From JABDJL01 sp963664065 (lineage in GTDB: Bacteria > Pseudomonadota > Gammaproteobacteria > Xanthomonadales > SZUA-36), in assembly GCA_963664065.1 (NCBI GenBank), contig OY760942.1, positions 1,054,001-1,118,000 of the forward strand: 64,000 nucleotides of DNA, read 5' to 3'. The translations under genes and the position numbers were made by a program. This document shows positions 24,746 through 33,562 of this stretch, piece by piece; the first letter of the stretch is position 1; every line of letters starts with the position of its first letter. Under the pieces are notes generated by a model, which was given only the letters and a program-made list of their open reading frames with translations, had not been told where the DNA came from and searched no databases.

Positions 24746-26277
24746 TGTTCTCTCCCTTCAATAACTGCATACGCGGCGTTTCGGCCTGCGCTGCCCATGA
24801 CACCGCCGCCGGGGTGGCAGCCTGCGCCGCACGTCCACAGTCCTTTGACCGGTGCAGCATACTGCGCCGCGCCTGGTACCGGTCGCATCATCATGGACTG
24901 ATCGAGTGCCAGCTCTGCATGGTGCCAATGCCCGCCTGTGATACGGAACTCTGATTCGATGTCCTGGGGCGTCAGAATTTCGGAATGAAGAATCTGTGAA
25001 CGGATGCCAGGCGCATAGGCTTCAACGGTATCGATTACGATGTTTTTGAAGGCCTCTTTTGATTCACTCCACCCGGCCTTCAAACCATGTGGAGCCCACT
25101 GCACATTGGCAGACAATACATGCTGTCCTGTGGGCGCAAGGCTGTCGTCGCTCATGCTGGGAATGGTAATTTCCGCCACCGGCTGAGCCGAATGCTCGCC
25201 GTACTTGGCGTGATTGAATGCATGCTCCACGTATTGAAGTGAAGGCGCAATCAACAGTCGTTCCCCGGCCAGTGAGGTATCGAGTCCGGTGAATTCCGGC
25301 ATGTCCCCGAGTGCCAGGTGCAGCTTGGCAACATTTCCACCTGTGCGGATGTTTTTGATTTTGTTTGCAAACCCTGCCTCCAGGTTTTGCGGGCCGAGCA
25401 GCTTGAAATAAGTGGTCTTGGGGTCAGTGCCTGATACCACGATATCGGCCTCGATTTTTTCACCGCTTTCCAGTTCAACACCGACAGCACGGTCAAAATC
25501 CATCAGGATGCGTTTGACCGGCCTGGAGGTATGAATTTCGGCACCAAGACTGCGGGCTGCGACTGCAATGGCATCTGAAACCGCCCCCATTCCTCCTGCG
25601 GGCAGGCTGTAACTGCCGCCGTTACTGAGGCGATGCAGGGCACAGAACACGCTGTTATTAGAGCGCGTGCCCAGGAATGTACCCAGCGTGCCGTCCAGGC
25701 TCAGTGCGCCTTTCAGTAATTCGCTGTCAAATTTTTCCTGCAGCACATTAAACACGTTGATCCCGGCAATCCGCAGGAATTCCCGCATATCGGTCTTGCC
25801 CATCTTGCGGATATTCAAGCCGATTCTTGCCAGCGCCAGCAGATCGCGCTTGTCGGTGGTACCCATGCGTGGCGGGATGCGATTGTGCAGCGCGCCGATC
25901 ACGCCGGCAAAGCGGTTCATCAGGCGGTGGTATTCCTTCATGGCTGCCTGGTCTTCGCTTGATACTCCACTAAGCTCAGCACCGGAAATCCGTACATGAT
26001 TGCCGTCTGTATCCAGAGAAATCGTGTCCATGTCGGACTTGGCTATTTTCAGCCCATGAGATTCAAGGTTCAGTTCCTTGCGGATACCCTCATCGAGCAG
26101 GTACAGAAGGTGTGCACCGGCCGAGACCCTGAAGCCGGGGGCAAATTCGCGAGTAATGGCCGCGCCACCCACCTGGTCAGAGGCTTCGAACACCGTTACC
26201 TGGTGGCCCGCCTTTGCCAGGTAAGCCGCACATACCAGGCTGTTGTGGCCCGCACCGATAATGAGTGTACTAGTCAT
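24742..26277 (-). CDS. FAD-dependent oxidoreductase, phytoene-desaturase / PYROXD2-like
   Basis: 511 residues from ATG 26277. N-terminal FAD-binding motif LIIGAGHNSLVCAAYLAKAG, then FEASDQVGGAA; the C-terminal FAD signature reads GLWTCGAGCHPGGGVMGSAG. It is an amine-oxidase/phytoene-desaturase superfamily member of the NAD(P)/FAD group often seen in pairs. Substrate unknown; the setting suggests oxidation of an amine or a carotenoid-like/acyl chain. The start overlaps the end of the sister gene, and the stop overlaps the GcvT-like start, so three genes form one coupled operon. Intact. Confidence 0.85.
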   Translation of the reverse strand: MTSTLIIGAGHNSLVCAAYLAKAGHQVTVFEASDQVGGAAITREFAPGFRVSAGAHLLYLLDEGIRKELNLESHGLKIAKSDMDTISLDTDGNHVRISGAELSGVSSEDQAAMKEYHRLMNRFAGVIGALHNRIPPRMGTTDKRDLLALARIGLNIRKMGKTDMREFLRIAGINVFNVLQEKFDSELLKGALSLDGTLGTFLGTRSNNSVFCALHRLSNGGSYSLPAGGMGAVSDAIAVAARSLGAEIHTSRPVKRILMDFDRAVGVELESGEKIEADIVVSGTDPKTTYFKLLGPQNLEAGFANKIKNIRTGGNVAKLHLALGDMPEFTGLDTSLAGERLLIAPSLQYVEHAFNHAKYGEHSAQPVAEITIPSMSDDSLAPTGQHVLSANVQWAPHGLKAGWSESKEAFKNIVIDTVEAYAPGIRSQILHSEILTPQDIESEFRITGGHWHHAELALDQSMMMRPVPGAAQYAAPVKGLWTCGAGCHPGGGVMGSAGRNAAYAVIEGREQ

Positions 26278-27887
26278 CGAGCCAGCCCTCCGGAACATTA
26301 TTGGGTTTCTTCATGTCCATCAGGATCTCGCGTGCCGCGTTGGCGCCCGGGGCTGCCATCACGCCGCCACCCGGGTGGTTGGATGAGCCGCACATCCACA
26401 GGCCTTTGACGGGCCCGCGGTACTGCGCGTAGCCCGGAATGGGGCGGTTGAACATCAACTGGTCCATGGTGAGTTCACCATGAAAGATATTGCCCTCGGT
26501 CATGCCGATTTCGTTTTCCATCTCGCGTGGTGTGCGCACTTCAGCGTGTAGCACCAGGTCTTTGAATCCGGGCGCGTACTCATTGATCTGGTTAATCACG
26601 GTCGCGCCAAAAGCATCCCGGTCGGCATCGGTCCAGTCCTTGCCCTTCACCTTGGGTGGCACGTACTGCACGAAGCAGGACATGAAGTGCTTACCCGGAG
26701 GCGTCATGGTTGGATCGGTCAATGTGGGTATCAACATGTCGATGTAGGGGTCACGTGACCAAATGCCATCTTTCCAGTCGTCATAGGCCCGCTCAAGGCG
26801 CTCAACCGAATCGATCAGGTGCATATCGGTATACATCAATTCCTTGTTGTCCCTGAGCGCTGTGAATTTGGGTACACCGTCCAGTGCAATATTGACCTTG
26901 CCCGAAGACCCGCGAATCTTGAAGTTCCGTACATTTTCGAGAAATTCCAGCTGCAGATCATTCGGATCCATGCAATTTAAGAAAGTGCGCGGGAAAGTCA
27001 TGTTGGAAACAATGGTATCGGAGTAGTAATCGTCACCATTTTCAAGCGCAACGCCAATGGCCCGGCCATTTTTGACGATGATCTGGTCAACCGCAGAGCC
27101 GGCCTTGACTTCACCGCCATTGTCCACAAAGCATTCAGCCATGGCTTTCGAGATGGCACCCATGCCTCCGCGTGCGAATCCCCAGGCGCCGGCAGTGCCG
27201 TCAACATCACCCATGGCGTGGTGGAGCAGTACATATGCGGTGCCAGGGGACATCACACCCATGGCAGAACCGATAATACCGCTGCCAGCATGCGCCGCCT
27301 TGATCAGCGGGTTTTCAAAATACTCATCCAGGAATTCGACGATGCTCATGGTGTAAAAGCGCATCGTGTCGTAAATAACGTTTTCACCCAGGCCCCAGAA
27401 CTTCTTGCCGATGTGCAGCAACTCGAACAGGTCGCGCGGCTTGAATGAGGCCGGGTCCGGCGCCGTGCGCAGCAGGAATTGCCGGATAAAACGGCACTGG
27501 CGCATGATGTCCCGCCAGTATCGTACTTCCGCATCGGCGTCGCGGGGGCTGTGGCGTGCCATTTCGCGACGGGAAGCATCGCCGTCGATATAACCACCGA
27601 GATAATCACCATTTTGCGCAAGGGTGACCGTACCACCATAAGGCACGATTTGCAGGCCGTACTTGGCCAGGTCAAGCGAGCGATAGACTTCCGGGCGTAA
27701 CAGGCTGCACACATAGGAGCAAGTTGGAGTATTTCCAGTCCTTGTATCTCGGCTGGCTAGCGGTCGCGCCACCGATGTATTCGTTTTTCTCCACCATCAG
27801 CACATCGAGCCCGGCCTTGGCCAGGTATGCGCCGTTGGTCAGTCCTTTATGGCCGGCGCCGATGACTATCGCATCATGTTTTTTCAA
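26270..27887 (-). pseudogene. FAD-dependent oxidoreductase (paralogue), frameshifted
   Basis: The 5' frame (27887 to about 27722) gives MKKHDAIVIGAGHKGLTNGA and VEKNEYIGGATAS, the FAD-binding start. The rest (CSYVCSLLRPEVYRSL onward to GLWMCGSSNHPGGGVMAAPG) is in another frame. Removing one base of the AA at 27721-27722 (plus strand) restores a continuous protein of about 538 residues similar to the next gene. It is therefore one gene with a single-base insertion near residue 55. Either a true pseudogene or a read error; the remainder is undamaged. Confidence 0.82.
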
Positions 27888-28265
27888 TGTATTACTCCTA
27901 ATTCCGCCTTCTTTATCTGCGGGCGGGTTTGTCAGGCGATTGCAGCCTTTCGACCCAGGCTATGAATCGTTAGATCCACTGGCTGTTCGATGGTTTTATC
28001 TTCCCCCCAATACCGGAAATTGGAAGAAACACCCAACGGCAGCCTGGAAACTGCTTTTTGGAAATGCTGGTTGGATTTAGCAAGCGAACGAGGCATAGAG
28101 AACCGGTCATTTTGAACGGCGTACAGGGTCGCATATTTTGGTCAATCTGTCTACAATGAATGAATGATTGTTCATTCATTGCAATGAAGTCTGGAAGAGA
28201 TTATATTGGGACATTCGGATGATGGTTAATGGGACCGGATTCGATACCGGAGCATTAGAATTAAT
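27888..28265. other. Divergent promoter region of the methyl-catabolic island
   Basis: About 378 bp between the FAD/GcvT operon (minus) and the TetR operon (plus). No gene seen. It holds the palindromic operator at 28154-28181 and so probably controls both directions. Confidence 0.7.
28154..28181. promoter_or_regulatory. Probable TetR operator 1
   Basis: Inverted repeat with 11-bp arms, CAATGAATGAA and TTCATTCATTG, and a 6-bp spacer. It lies 85 bp before the TetR start. The half-site TTCATTC recurs in the palindrome beside the second TetR gene (47119-47138). Confidence 0.75.
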
Positions 28266-28904
28266 ATGAGTATTGCCTTAGCCAAACCAGTAACCAAGCC
28301 ACGCACGGCTTCAAAAAAAGCACGCCAGTTGCAGTTGATCAAAGCCACCATTCGCTCGATCGCAAAGCATGGTCTTTCCACCACCACCATGGCGACCGTC
28401 AGCAAGGAGGCAAAACTCAGCCAGGGCATTATCAATCTGCATTTCCAAAGTAAAGACAGGCTGTTGGTCGAGACACTTCGTTACGTGGCTGACGAGTACA
28501 AGGCCGTTTGGGAAAAAGCACTGGTAGATAGTGGGGACAGCACCAAGGAAAAGATTGAAGCGCTGGTCGGTGTAGATTTCGAAAAATCGGTTTGCCAGCG
28601 CAACAAGCTGGCCGTGTGGTTCGCTTTCTGGGGTGAAACCAAGTCGCGCCCAACCTATCGCGAAATCTGCCGTAAGCGCGACCAGGAATATCTGCAGGTC
28701 ATGATTGACCTGTGCAGGCAACTGATCGAGGAAGGTAGTTATCAGAAACTTGATGCCGAGTCAGTGGCTAATGCCCTGTTGGCAATGACCGAGGGTCTTT
28801 GGCTTGACCTGTTGATGAGCCCGGATTACATGACCCCTGAACAAGCTTGTGATGTGTGCATGCATTACCTGCAAACTGTTTTTCCACGGCATTTCCAGGC
28901 ATGA
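28266..28904 (+). CDS. TetR/AcrR-family regulator, BetI-like (1)
   Basis: 212 residues. The N-terminal HTH (about 20-65) includes QLQLIKATIRSIAKHGLSTT and SQGIINLHFQSKDRLL. The C-terminal ligand domain has the BetI-type block KLAVWFAFWGE. BetI regulators respond to choline/betaine-type compounds; the ligand here is not known. It sits beside an operator-like palindrome and overlaps the acyl-CoA dehydrogenase start by 4 bp, so it heads the operon and likely represses it and the divergent FAD/GcvT genes. Confidence 0.87.
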   Translation: MSIALAKPVTKPRTASKKARQLQLIKATIRSIAKHGLSTTTMATVSKEAKLSQGIINLHFQSKDRLLVETLRYVADEYKAVWEKALVDSGDSTKEKIEALVGVDFEKSVCQRNKLAVWFAFWGETKSRPTYREICRKRDQEYLQVMIDLCRQLIEEGSYQKLDAESVANALLAMTEGLWLDLLMSPDYMTPEQACDVCMHYLQTVFPRHFQA

Positions 28905-30067
28905 AAATTCAACTGGACAGCACCGCTCTTGCCTGGCAGGAAAAGGCCCGGCGCTTTGCCGAGGATGAACTGATCCCGCACGAGGTCGAAGCGGAACTGA
29001 ACGCTGGCCGCTTGCCCGTTGAGATTTCGAAGGCACACAGGACGGCAGCAATTAAACTTGGATTCAGTGCTATGGATGTACCGCATTCACGTGGAGGTCT
29101 TGGCCTGAGAACAGTTGACCAGGCTGCAGTCTGGGAACAGCTTGGGCGAGTGACCAATGCGCTTTGCTGGTGTTTTTCCGAGCCCCACGGGTGGATGTTT
29201 GATGCCTGTAGCGAAGAACAACTGCAGCGTTACGTGCTGCCCCTGATGGATGGCAGCCGCAAGGAATGCTATGCTATAACCGAGCACGAATCCGGTTCGG
29301 ACGCGGCTATCGAGACCACGGCTGAGCCTGATGGCGATGATTACATGATCAATGGCGAAAAGTGGTTCGTGACCAGCGCCAACCTCGCCGACTACATGTT
29401 TCTGCAGGCGAAGTTGAGTCTCGGTCCGCACGCGGGCAGTGACGTCTTGTTTTTCGTCGATAAAGACTCTCCCGGCATAGAATTTGTTCGCACACCACTG
29501 TTCAGCCATACATTTGACCACCATCATCCGGAGGTCGTATTCAAAGATGTTCGAGTGCCCGCGGTCAACCGTATCGGCGAGGAGGGCGCTGGTATGGCCT
29601 ATGCACACAGCTGGTTCAGGCGTGAACGCCTGATGATCGCCGCCCGGAATTGTGGAGCGGCAGCCCGCCTGATCGAGGAAGCCAGTGAATATGCAAAAGT
29701 CCGCATGGTCAGTGGCGAAGCATTGGCAGACAAGCAATTGGTTCAGGCAATGCTGGCCGACAGTGTCAGCGAATTGTGGGCCGCCAGGTTGATCACATTC
29801 GAGGCCGCCGACGCACATGACCGGGGTGAGAATGTGAAATCACTGCATGCGCGCTGTTCTGTGGCCAAACTGTATGCATCCGAGGCAGCGGGCGGGATTG
29901 CCGACCGTGCATTGCAGATTTTTGGCGGGCGGGGATATATGCGCGAAAATTGCGCCGAGCGTTTTACCCGCGAACTGCGTGTGGACAGAATCTGGGAAGG
30001 CGCGAGCGAAGTTCAGCGCCTGATCATCGCCCGCGCACTGGCCAAGCGCGGCCTGGATGAAATGTAA
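28901..30067 (+). CDS. Acyl-CoA dehydrogenase
   Basis: 388 residues from ATG 28901. It has the three-domain ACAD pattern: N-terminal helices, the middle FAD-binding beta domain (CYAITEHESGSDAA, INGEKWFVTSA) and C-terminal helices with QIFGGRGYMRENCAERF and WEGASEVQRLIIAR. The Glu of the last motif is the usual catalytic base. The enzyme introduces a 2,3 double bond in an acyl-CoA. In this operon it may oxidise the carbon skeleton left after demethylation, for example a betainyl- or butyrobetainyl-CoA, which is inference. Confidence 0.9.
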   Translation: MKIQLDSTALAWQEKARRFAEDELIPHEVEAELNAGRLPVEISKAHRTAAIKLGFSAMDVPHSRGGLGLRTVDQAAVWEQLGRVTNALCWCFSEPHGWMFDACSEEQLQRYVLPLMDGSRKECYAITEHESGSDAAIETTAEPDGDDYMINGEKWFVTSANLADYMFLQAKLSLGPHAGSDVLFFVDKDSPGIEFVRTPLFSHTFDHHHPEVVFKDVRVPAVNRIGEEGAGMAYAHSWFRRERLMIAARNCGAAARLIEEASEYAKVRMVSGEALADKQLVQAMLADSVSELWAARLITFEAADAHDRGENVKSLHARCSVAKLYASEAAGGIADRALQIFGGRGYMRENCAERFTRELRVDRIWEGASEVQRLIIARALAKRGLDEM

Positions 30068-31462
30068 ATGAATGGCCTGAAATTCAAATCCTGGCCAGTG
30101 CTTTTGTGTGCTGGATGGATTCTGTGCGCCTGCAAGCCGGACACCGGTCAGCAACCGGCGAAACAGACTAAATCGGATGCCGTTGATCTGATCCTTGTCA
30201 ACGACGGTATTTACACGGTCGACGATCAACGTAGCTGGGCCGAAGCGATGGCGATCAAGGACGGAGTTATTGTACTGATAGGCGATAATGCAGATATCCA
30301 GTCCCTGGCTGGCCCGGATACACGCCGCATCGATCTCACCGGCAAAATGGCGATGCCAGGATTTCACGATGCTCATGTCCATCCCGCAATGGGTGGCTAC
30401 GGGCTGTTGGGCTGCTTGCTGGCCGGCCAGGAAACCATCGGTGCCATCATCGAAAAAGTGGCCGCTTGTGCGGCCAATACGGAAGTTCAATGGCTGGAAG
30501 GTTTCACTTTCAACCTGGGCCTTTTTGGCCAGGACGGACCGCATAGGTCCTTGCTTGATGCCATAGACACCGATCTGGTGATATTCCTGAACGCTTCTGA
30601 TGGACACACTGTGTGGGTGAATTCCCGCGCGCTGAAACTGGCGGGTATAACGGCCCAGACCCCCGATCCGCCGCTTGGCGTGATCGAACGCGATGCGGAT
30701 GGATCGCCAAGCGGTACTTTGCGTGAGACCGCAGCACTGATCGAACCCTATGTCGGTATGCACGGTCACCGCGGTGATCTGATCCTCGAACCGGACGAAC
30801 TGCAGGCGGCAGTGACCAAATTCGACGCCATGGGACTGCAGGTTCATATGCATGCGATCGGCGACCGGGCTGTTCGTGCCGGCCTGGACGCAATCGAGGC
30901 GGCCAGAAGCGAAAACGGAGTGACGGATTACCGGCATCACATATCCCACCTGCAGATGATCCATATCGACGATATCGAGCGGTTCGCAAGCCTGGATGCA
31001 TCGGCCAATTTCCAGGCTCTATGGGCCCTGCCGGATGAATGTATCATGGAACTGAACCTGGGGGTCGTGGGCGAGGAACGCGTACAGGCGATGTACCCTA
31101 TCGCCAGCGTAGAGAGAGCCGGTGGGCGAATTGTCGGCGGCAGCGACTGGGACGTATCCTCGGCCAATCCCCTGGACGCAATCGAAGTAGCAGTGCGGCG
31201 CCAGGACTGGCTGCTCGAAGATGGGCCGGTGCTTAACGAAAATGAAAAGGTGAGCCTGGAAACGATGATCGAGGCGTACACCATCGAGGCTGCCTGGCTG
31301 ATGCACCAGGACGACAAGGTGGGTTCCATCGAGGTCGGAAAACGCGCCGATATTGTCGTGCTTGACCGCAATCTGTTCGAGATTCCATCGACAGAAATTA
31401 ACCAGGCCCGCGTTTTGCTTACTGTCTTTGACGGCAAAATTATTTACCAGGCTAATGAGTGA
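30068..31462 (+). CDS. Amidohydrolase 3 (YtcJ-like) lipoprotein, probably internally deleted
   Basis: 464 residues with a lipobox LCAC near residue 20, so likely membrane-anchored. Motifs: GFHDAHVHP (metal HxH), HAIGDRAVRAGLDAIE, GSDWDVSSANPLDAIEVAV. YtcJ proteins are generally about 540-580 residues. Here GTLRETAALIEPYVGMHGHRGD appears to fuse the strand-4 region directly to the later ALLEPY.G..RG block (about residue 225). This suggests an in-frame deletion of roughly 90 residues, including a potential metal-ligand Lys/His region. Start follows the ACAD stop with no gap. Confidence 0.78.
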   Translation: MNGLKFKSWPVLLCAGWILCACKPDTGQQPAKQTKSDAVDLILVNDGIYTVDDQRSWAEAMAIKDGVIVLIGDNADIQSLAGPDTRRIDLTGKMAMPGFHDAHVHPAMGGYGLLGCLLAGQETIGAIIEKVAACAANTEVQWLEGFTFNLGLFGQDGPHRSLLDAIDTDLVIFLNASDGHTVWVNSRALKLAGITAQTPDPPLGVIERDADGSPSGTLRETAALIEPYVGMHGHRGDLILEPDELQAAVTKFDAMGLQVHMHAIGDRAVRAGLDAIEAARSENGVTDYRHHISHLQMIHIDDIERFASLDASANFQALWALPDECIMELNLGVVGEERVQAMYPIASVERAGGRIVGGSDWDVSSANPLDAIEVAVRRQDWLLEDGPVLNENEKVSLETMIEAYTIEAAWLMHQDDKVGSIEVGKRADIVVLDRNLFEIPSTEINQARVLLTVFDGKIIYQANE

Positions 31463-32676
31463 TGGACCAGGCGGCAATCGCTAATTTCATCAACGCCCAG
31501 CAGCACAGGTATGCCCTGGCGCGTGAATTCTATACCGATCCGGATATTTATCAGCAGGATATCGAACGGATTTTCCTGTGTACCTGGCTTTATGCCGGGC
31601 ACGTGAGCGAAGTTGCAAAGCTGGGTGACTGGTTCCTGTTCGAATTCGCCAATGAGTCGGTGATCATTATTCGCAGTGATGAAGACACCGTTAGCGCGCT
31701 GATCAATGTATGCAGGCATCGCGGGTCACGCGTGCGGACGGAGAAAAGCGGTTGCTCGCGCCGCCTGACCTGCCCCTACCACGGTTGGACTTACAATCTG
31801 GACGGCCGCCTGTTGGTTGCGGCACACATGGGCGATGACTTTGACAAGTCAGAAATCTCCCTGCGCAAGATTCGCTGTGAAATCCTCGAAGGCTTGGTTT
31901 TTATCAATTTCGACAACGAGGCTGCTTCATTCGATCCGGTCAGGGAAAACCTGGCCGAGTGTCTTAAGCCCTATGGCCTGGAAAAGGCCAAAGTTGCGCA
32001 TCGCGAAAGTTATCCTATCGAAGCCAACTGGAAACTGTCGCTGGAAAATTACTCCGAGTGCTACCACTGTGCACCTTCTCACCCGCATTACTCCATGGGT
32101 CACAGTCTTTCCAAGCCATGGGCTCAGTCGGAAGAGTTGGCAGAGAAAATGATGGCAAAGGCGTATTCCTGTGGATTAAGTGAGAAACAGGTGCACAGGG
32201 GTTACCTGAACGCCGAAGGGTTTGGCGCAGATTATTCCTACGAGCGCTATCCCTTGTGGAAAGACCACCTCAGCGGCAGCGAAGACGGCAAACCGGTGGC
32301 GCCGTTATTAGGGGATATTACCGGCTACGACGGCGGCACAACAGACATTCATATTGGCCCGGTCTCTTATGGGCTCGCTTACTGCGATCACGTGGTGATG
32401 TATCGTTTCACACCCCTGTCACCGGACCGGACCGATTGTGATATCACCTGGCTGGTGCGTGGTGATGCTGAAGAGGGTAAAGACTACTCAAAGGACAGGC
32501 TCACCTGGCTGTGGGATATCACCACCCAGGAGGATAAGCGGATCATTGAGAACAATGCATTGGGGGTGAACTCGAACTTTTATACACCGGGCCCTTTATC
32601 AAACATGGAAGACTATACCTGGGAGTTCCTCGAGTGGTACCTGGAGGCCATGAAAGACGATGAAAAACGTAAATAA
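31462..32676 (+). CDS. Rieske non-haem iron oxygenase, alpha subunit
   Basis: 404 residues from ATG 31462 (overlapping the preceding TGA). Rieske 2Fe-2S motif CRHRG (about residue 84) and CPYHGW (about 104). Catalytic-domain iron site ENYSECYHCAPSHP (about 195-208). This resembles the GbcA/CntA/stachydrine-demethylase branch, which cleaves N-methyl groups from quaternary amines using O2, or hydroxylates aromatics. No reductase partner is encoded in the window, so electrons must come from elsewhere. The stop overlaps the next gene by 17 bp. Confidence 0.85.
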   Translation: MDQAAIANFINAQQHRYALAREFYTDPDIYQQDIERIFLCTWLYAGHVSEVAKLGDWFLFEFANESVIIIRSDEDTVSALINVCRHRGSRVRTEKSGCSRRLTCPYHGWTYNLDGRLLVAAHMGDDFDKSEISLRKIRCEILEGLVFINFDNEAASFDPVRENLAECLKPYGLEKAKVAHRESYPIEANWKLSLENYSECYHCAPSHPHYSMGHSLSKPWAQSEELAEKMMAKAYSCGLSEKQVHRGYLNAEGFGADYSYERYPLWKDHLSGSEDGKPVAPLLGDITGYDGGTTDIHIGPVSYGLAYCDHVVMYRFTPLSPDRTDCDITWLVRGDAEEGKDYSKDRLTWLWDITTQEDKRIIENNALGVNSNFYTPGPLSNMEDYTWEFLEWYLEAMKDDEKRK

Positions 32677-33562
32677 CAACAAAGAGGTAACTCGAAAGGT
32701 GCTGGAAAAGGCCTACATGGAGATTTTTCCAACGCCCGGAATCGAGGATCGGCTGCATCCGATTCCACCGCACTCGTATGTATCGATCACCTGCTCTCCC
32801 GTGCATGGTATCGAGCCGACACTGGACCTGATGGAGCGTTTGGCAGCCAGGGAACTCAAGCTGGTCCCGCACATCGCAGCCCGGGTAGTAAAGGACAAGG
32901 CGCAGCTGCGGGAAATCATTGCGCGCCTGGAAGGTGTTGGCATCGACAGCGTATTTGTGCCGGGCGGGGACGCCGCCAAGCCGGCCGGGATCTATGAATC
33001 ATCCCTGCACCTGTTGCGGGACATGGCTGAGATCGGCCATAACATTGAACAGATCGGGGTGGCTTCGCACCCCGAAGGCCACGCCATGGCCAGTGAAGAA
33101 GACTTGTTGAAATACCTTCTCGCGAAACAGGAAATCGCCAATTACCTGGTGACCCAGATGTGTTTCGATCCGGAACTGATCGTCCGTTGGCTGAAAAGTA
33201 TCCGCGAAGTCGGTGTCAATCTGAAGGCCTGGATTGGTCTGCCCGGTGTGGCCGACCGGCCAAAGCTGTTCAAGCTATCAATGCGAATCGGCGTCGGCCA
33301 GTCGGCAAAGATGTTGCTGAGACAGAAAGACCTGTTGAAAAAGATGCTGCAGTTCAAACCCTACCAGCCTGATGATTTGCTGGATGGCCTGGCGCCGTAC
33401 CTGGATGACCCGGTACTGGATATTCCCGGATTTCACCTGTTTAGTTTCAACGACGTAGAGCGCACGGAACGTTGGCGACAAGAGGCTCTGGCCCGCTGCA
33501 GTCCGGCGGGTGTGGCAGATGCGTCGGTCTCCGCGGACGGCAGGGAAGAGATGCGTGCGTAG
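32660..33562 (+). CDS. Methylenetetrahydrofolate reductase-like protein (MetF family)
   Basis: 300 residues. TIM-barrel features of MTHFR: SYVSITCSPVHGIEPTL, LVPHIAARVV, GIDSVFVPGGDAAKPAGIY, HPEGHAMASEEDLL. Family members interconvert methylene- and methyl-H4folate; in methyl-catabolic clusters the reaction is thought to run toward methylene-H4folate, feeding oxidation. The C-terminus extends past the barrel (DGREEMRA). The MttB gene's GTG start overlaps its stop. Confidence 0.85.
   Translation: MKNVNNNKEVTRKVLEKAYMEIFPTPGIEDRLHPIPPHSYVSITCSPVHGIEPTLDLMERLAARELKLVPHIAARVVKDKAQLREIIARLEGVGIDSVFVPGGDAAKPAGIYESSLHLLRDMAEIGHNIEQIGVASHPEGHAMASEEDLLKYLLAKQEIANYLVTQMCFDPELIVRWLKSIREVGVNLKAWIGLPGVADRPKLFKLSMRIGVGQSAKMLLRQKDLLKKMLQFKPYQPDDLLDGLAPYLDDPVLDIPGFHLFSFNDVERTERWRQEALARCSPAGVADASVSADGREEMRA

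Noticed and set aside
29840..30964. 374-codon minus-strand frame across the acyl-CoA dehydrogenase and amidohydrolase
   Set aside because: Spans two well-supported plus-strand genes and shows no family motif; codon-bias shadow.
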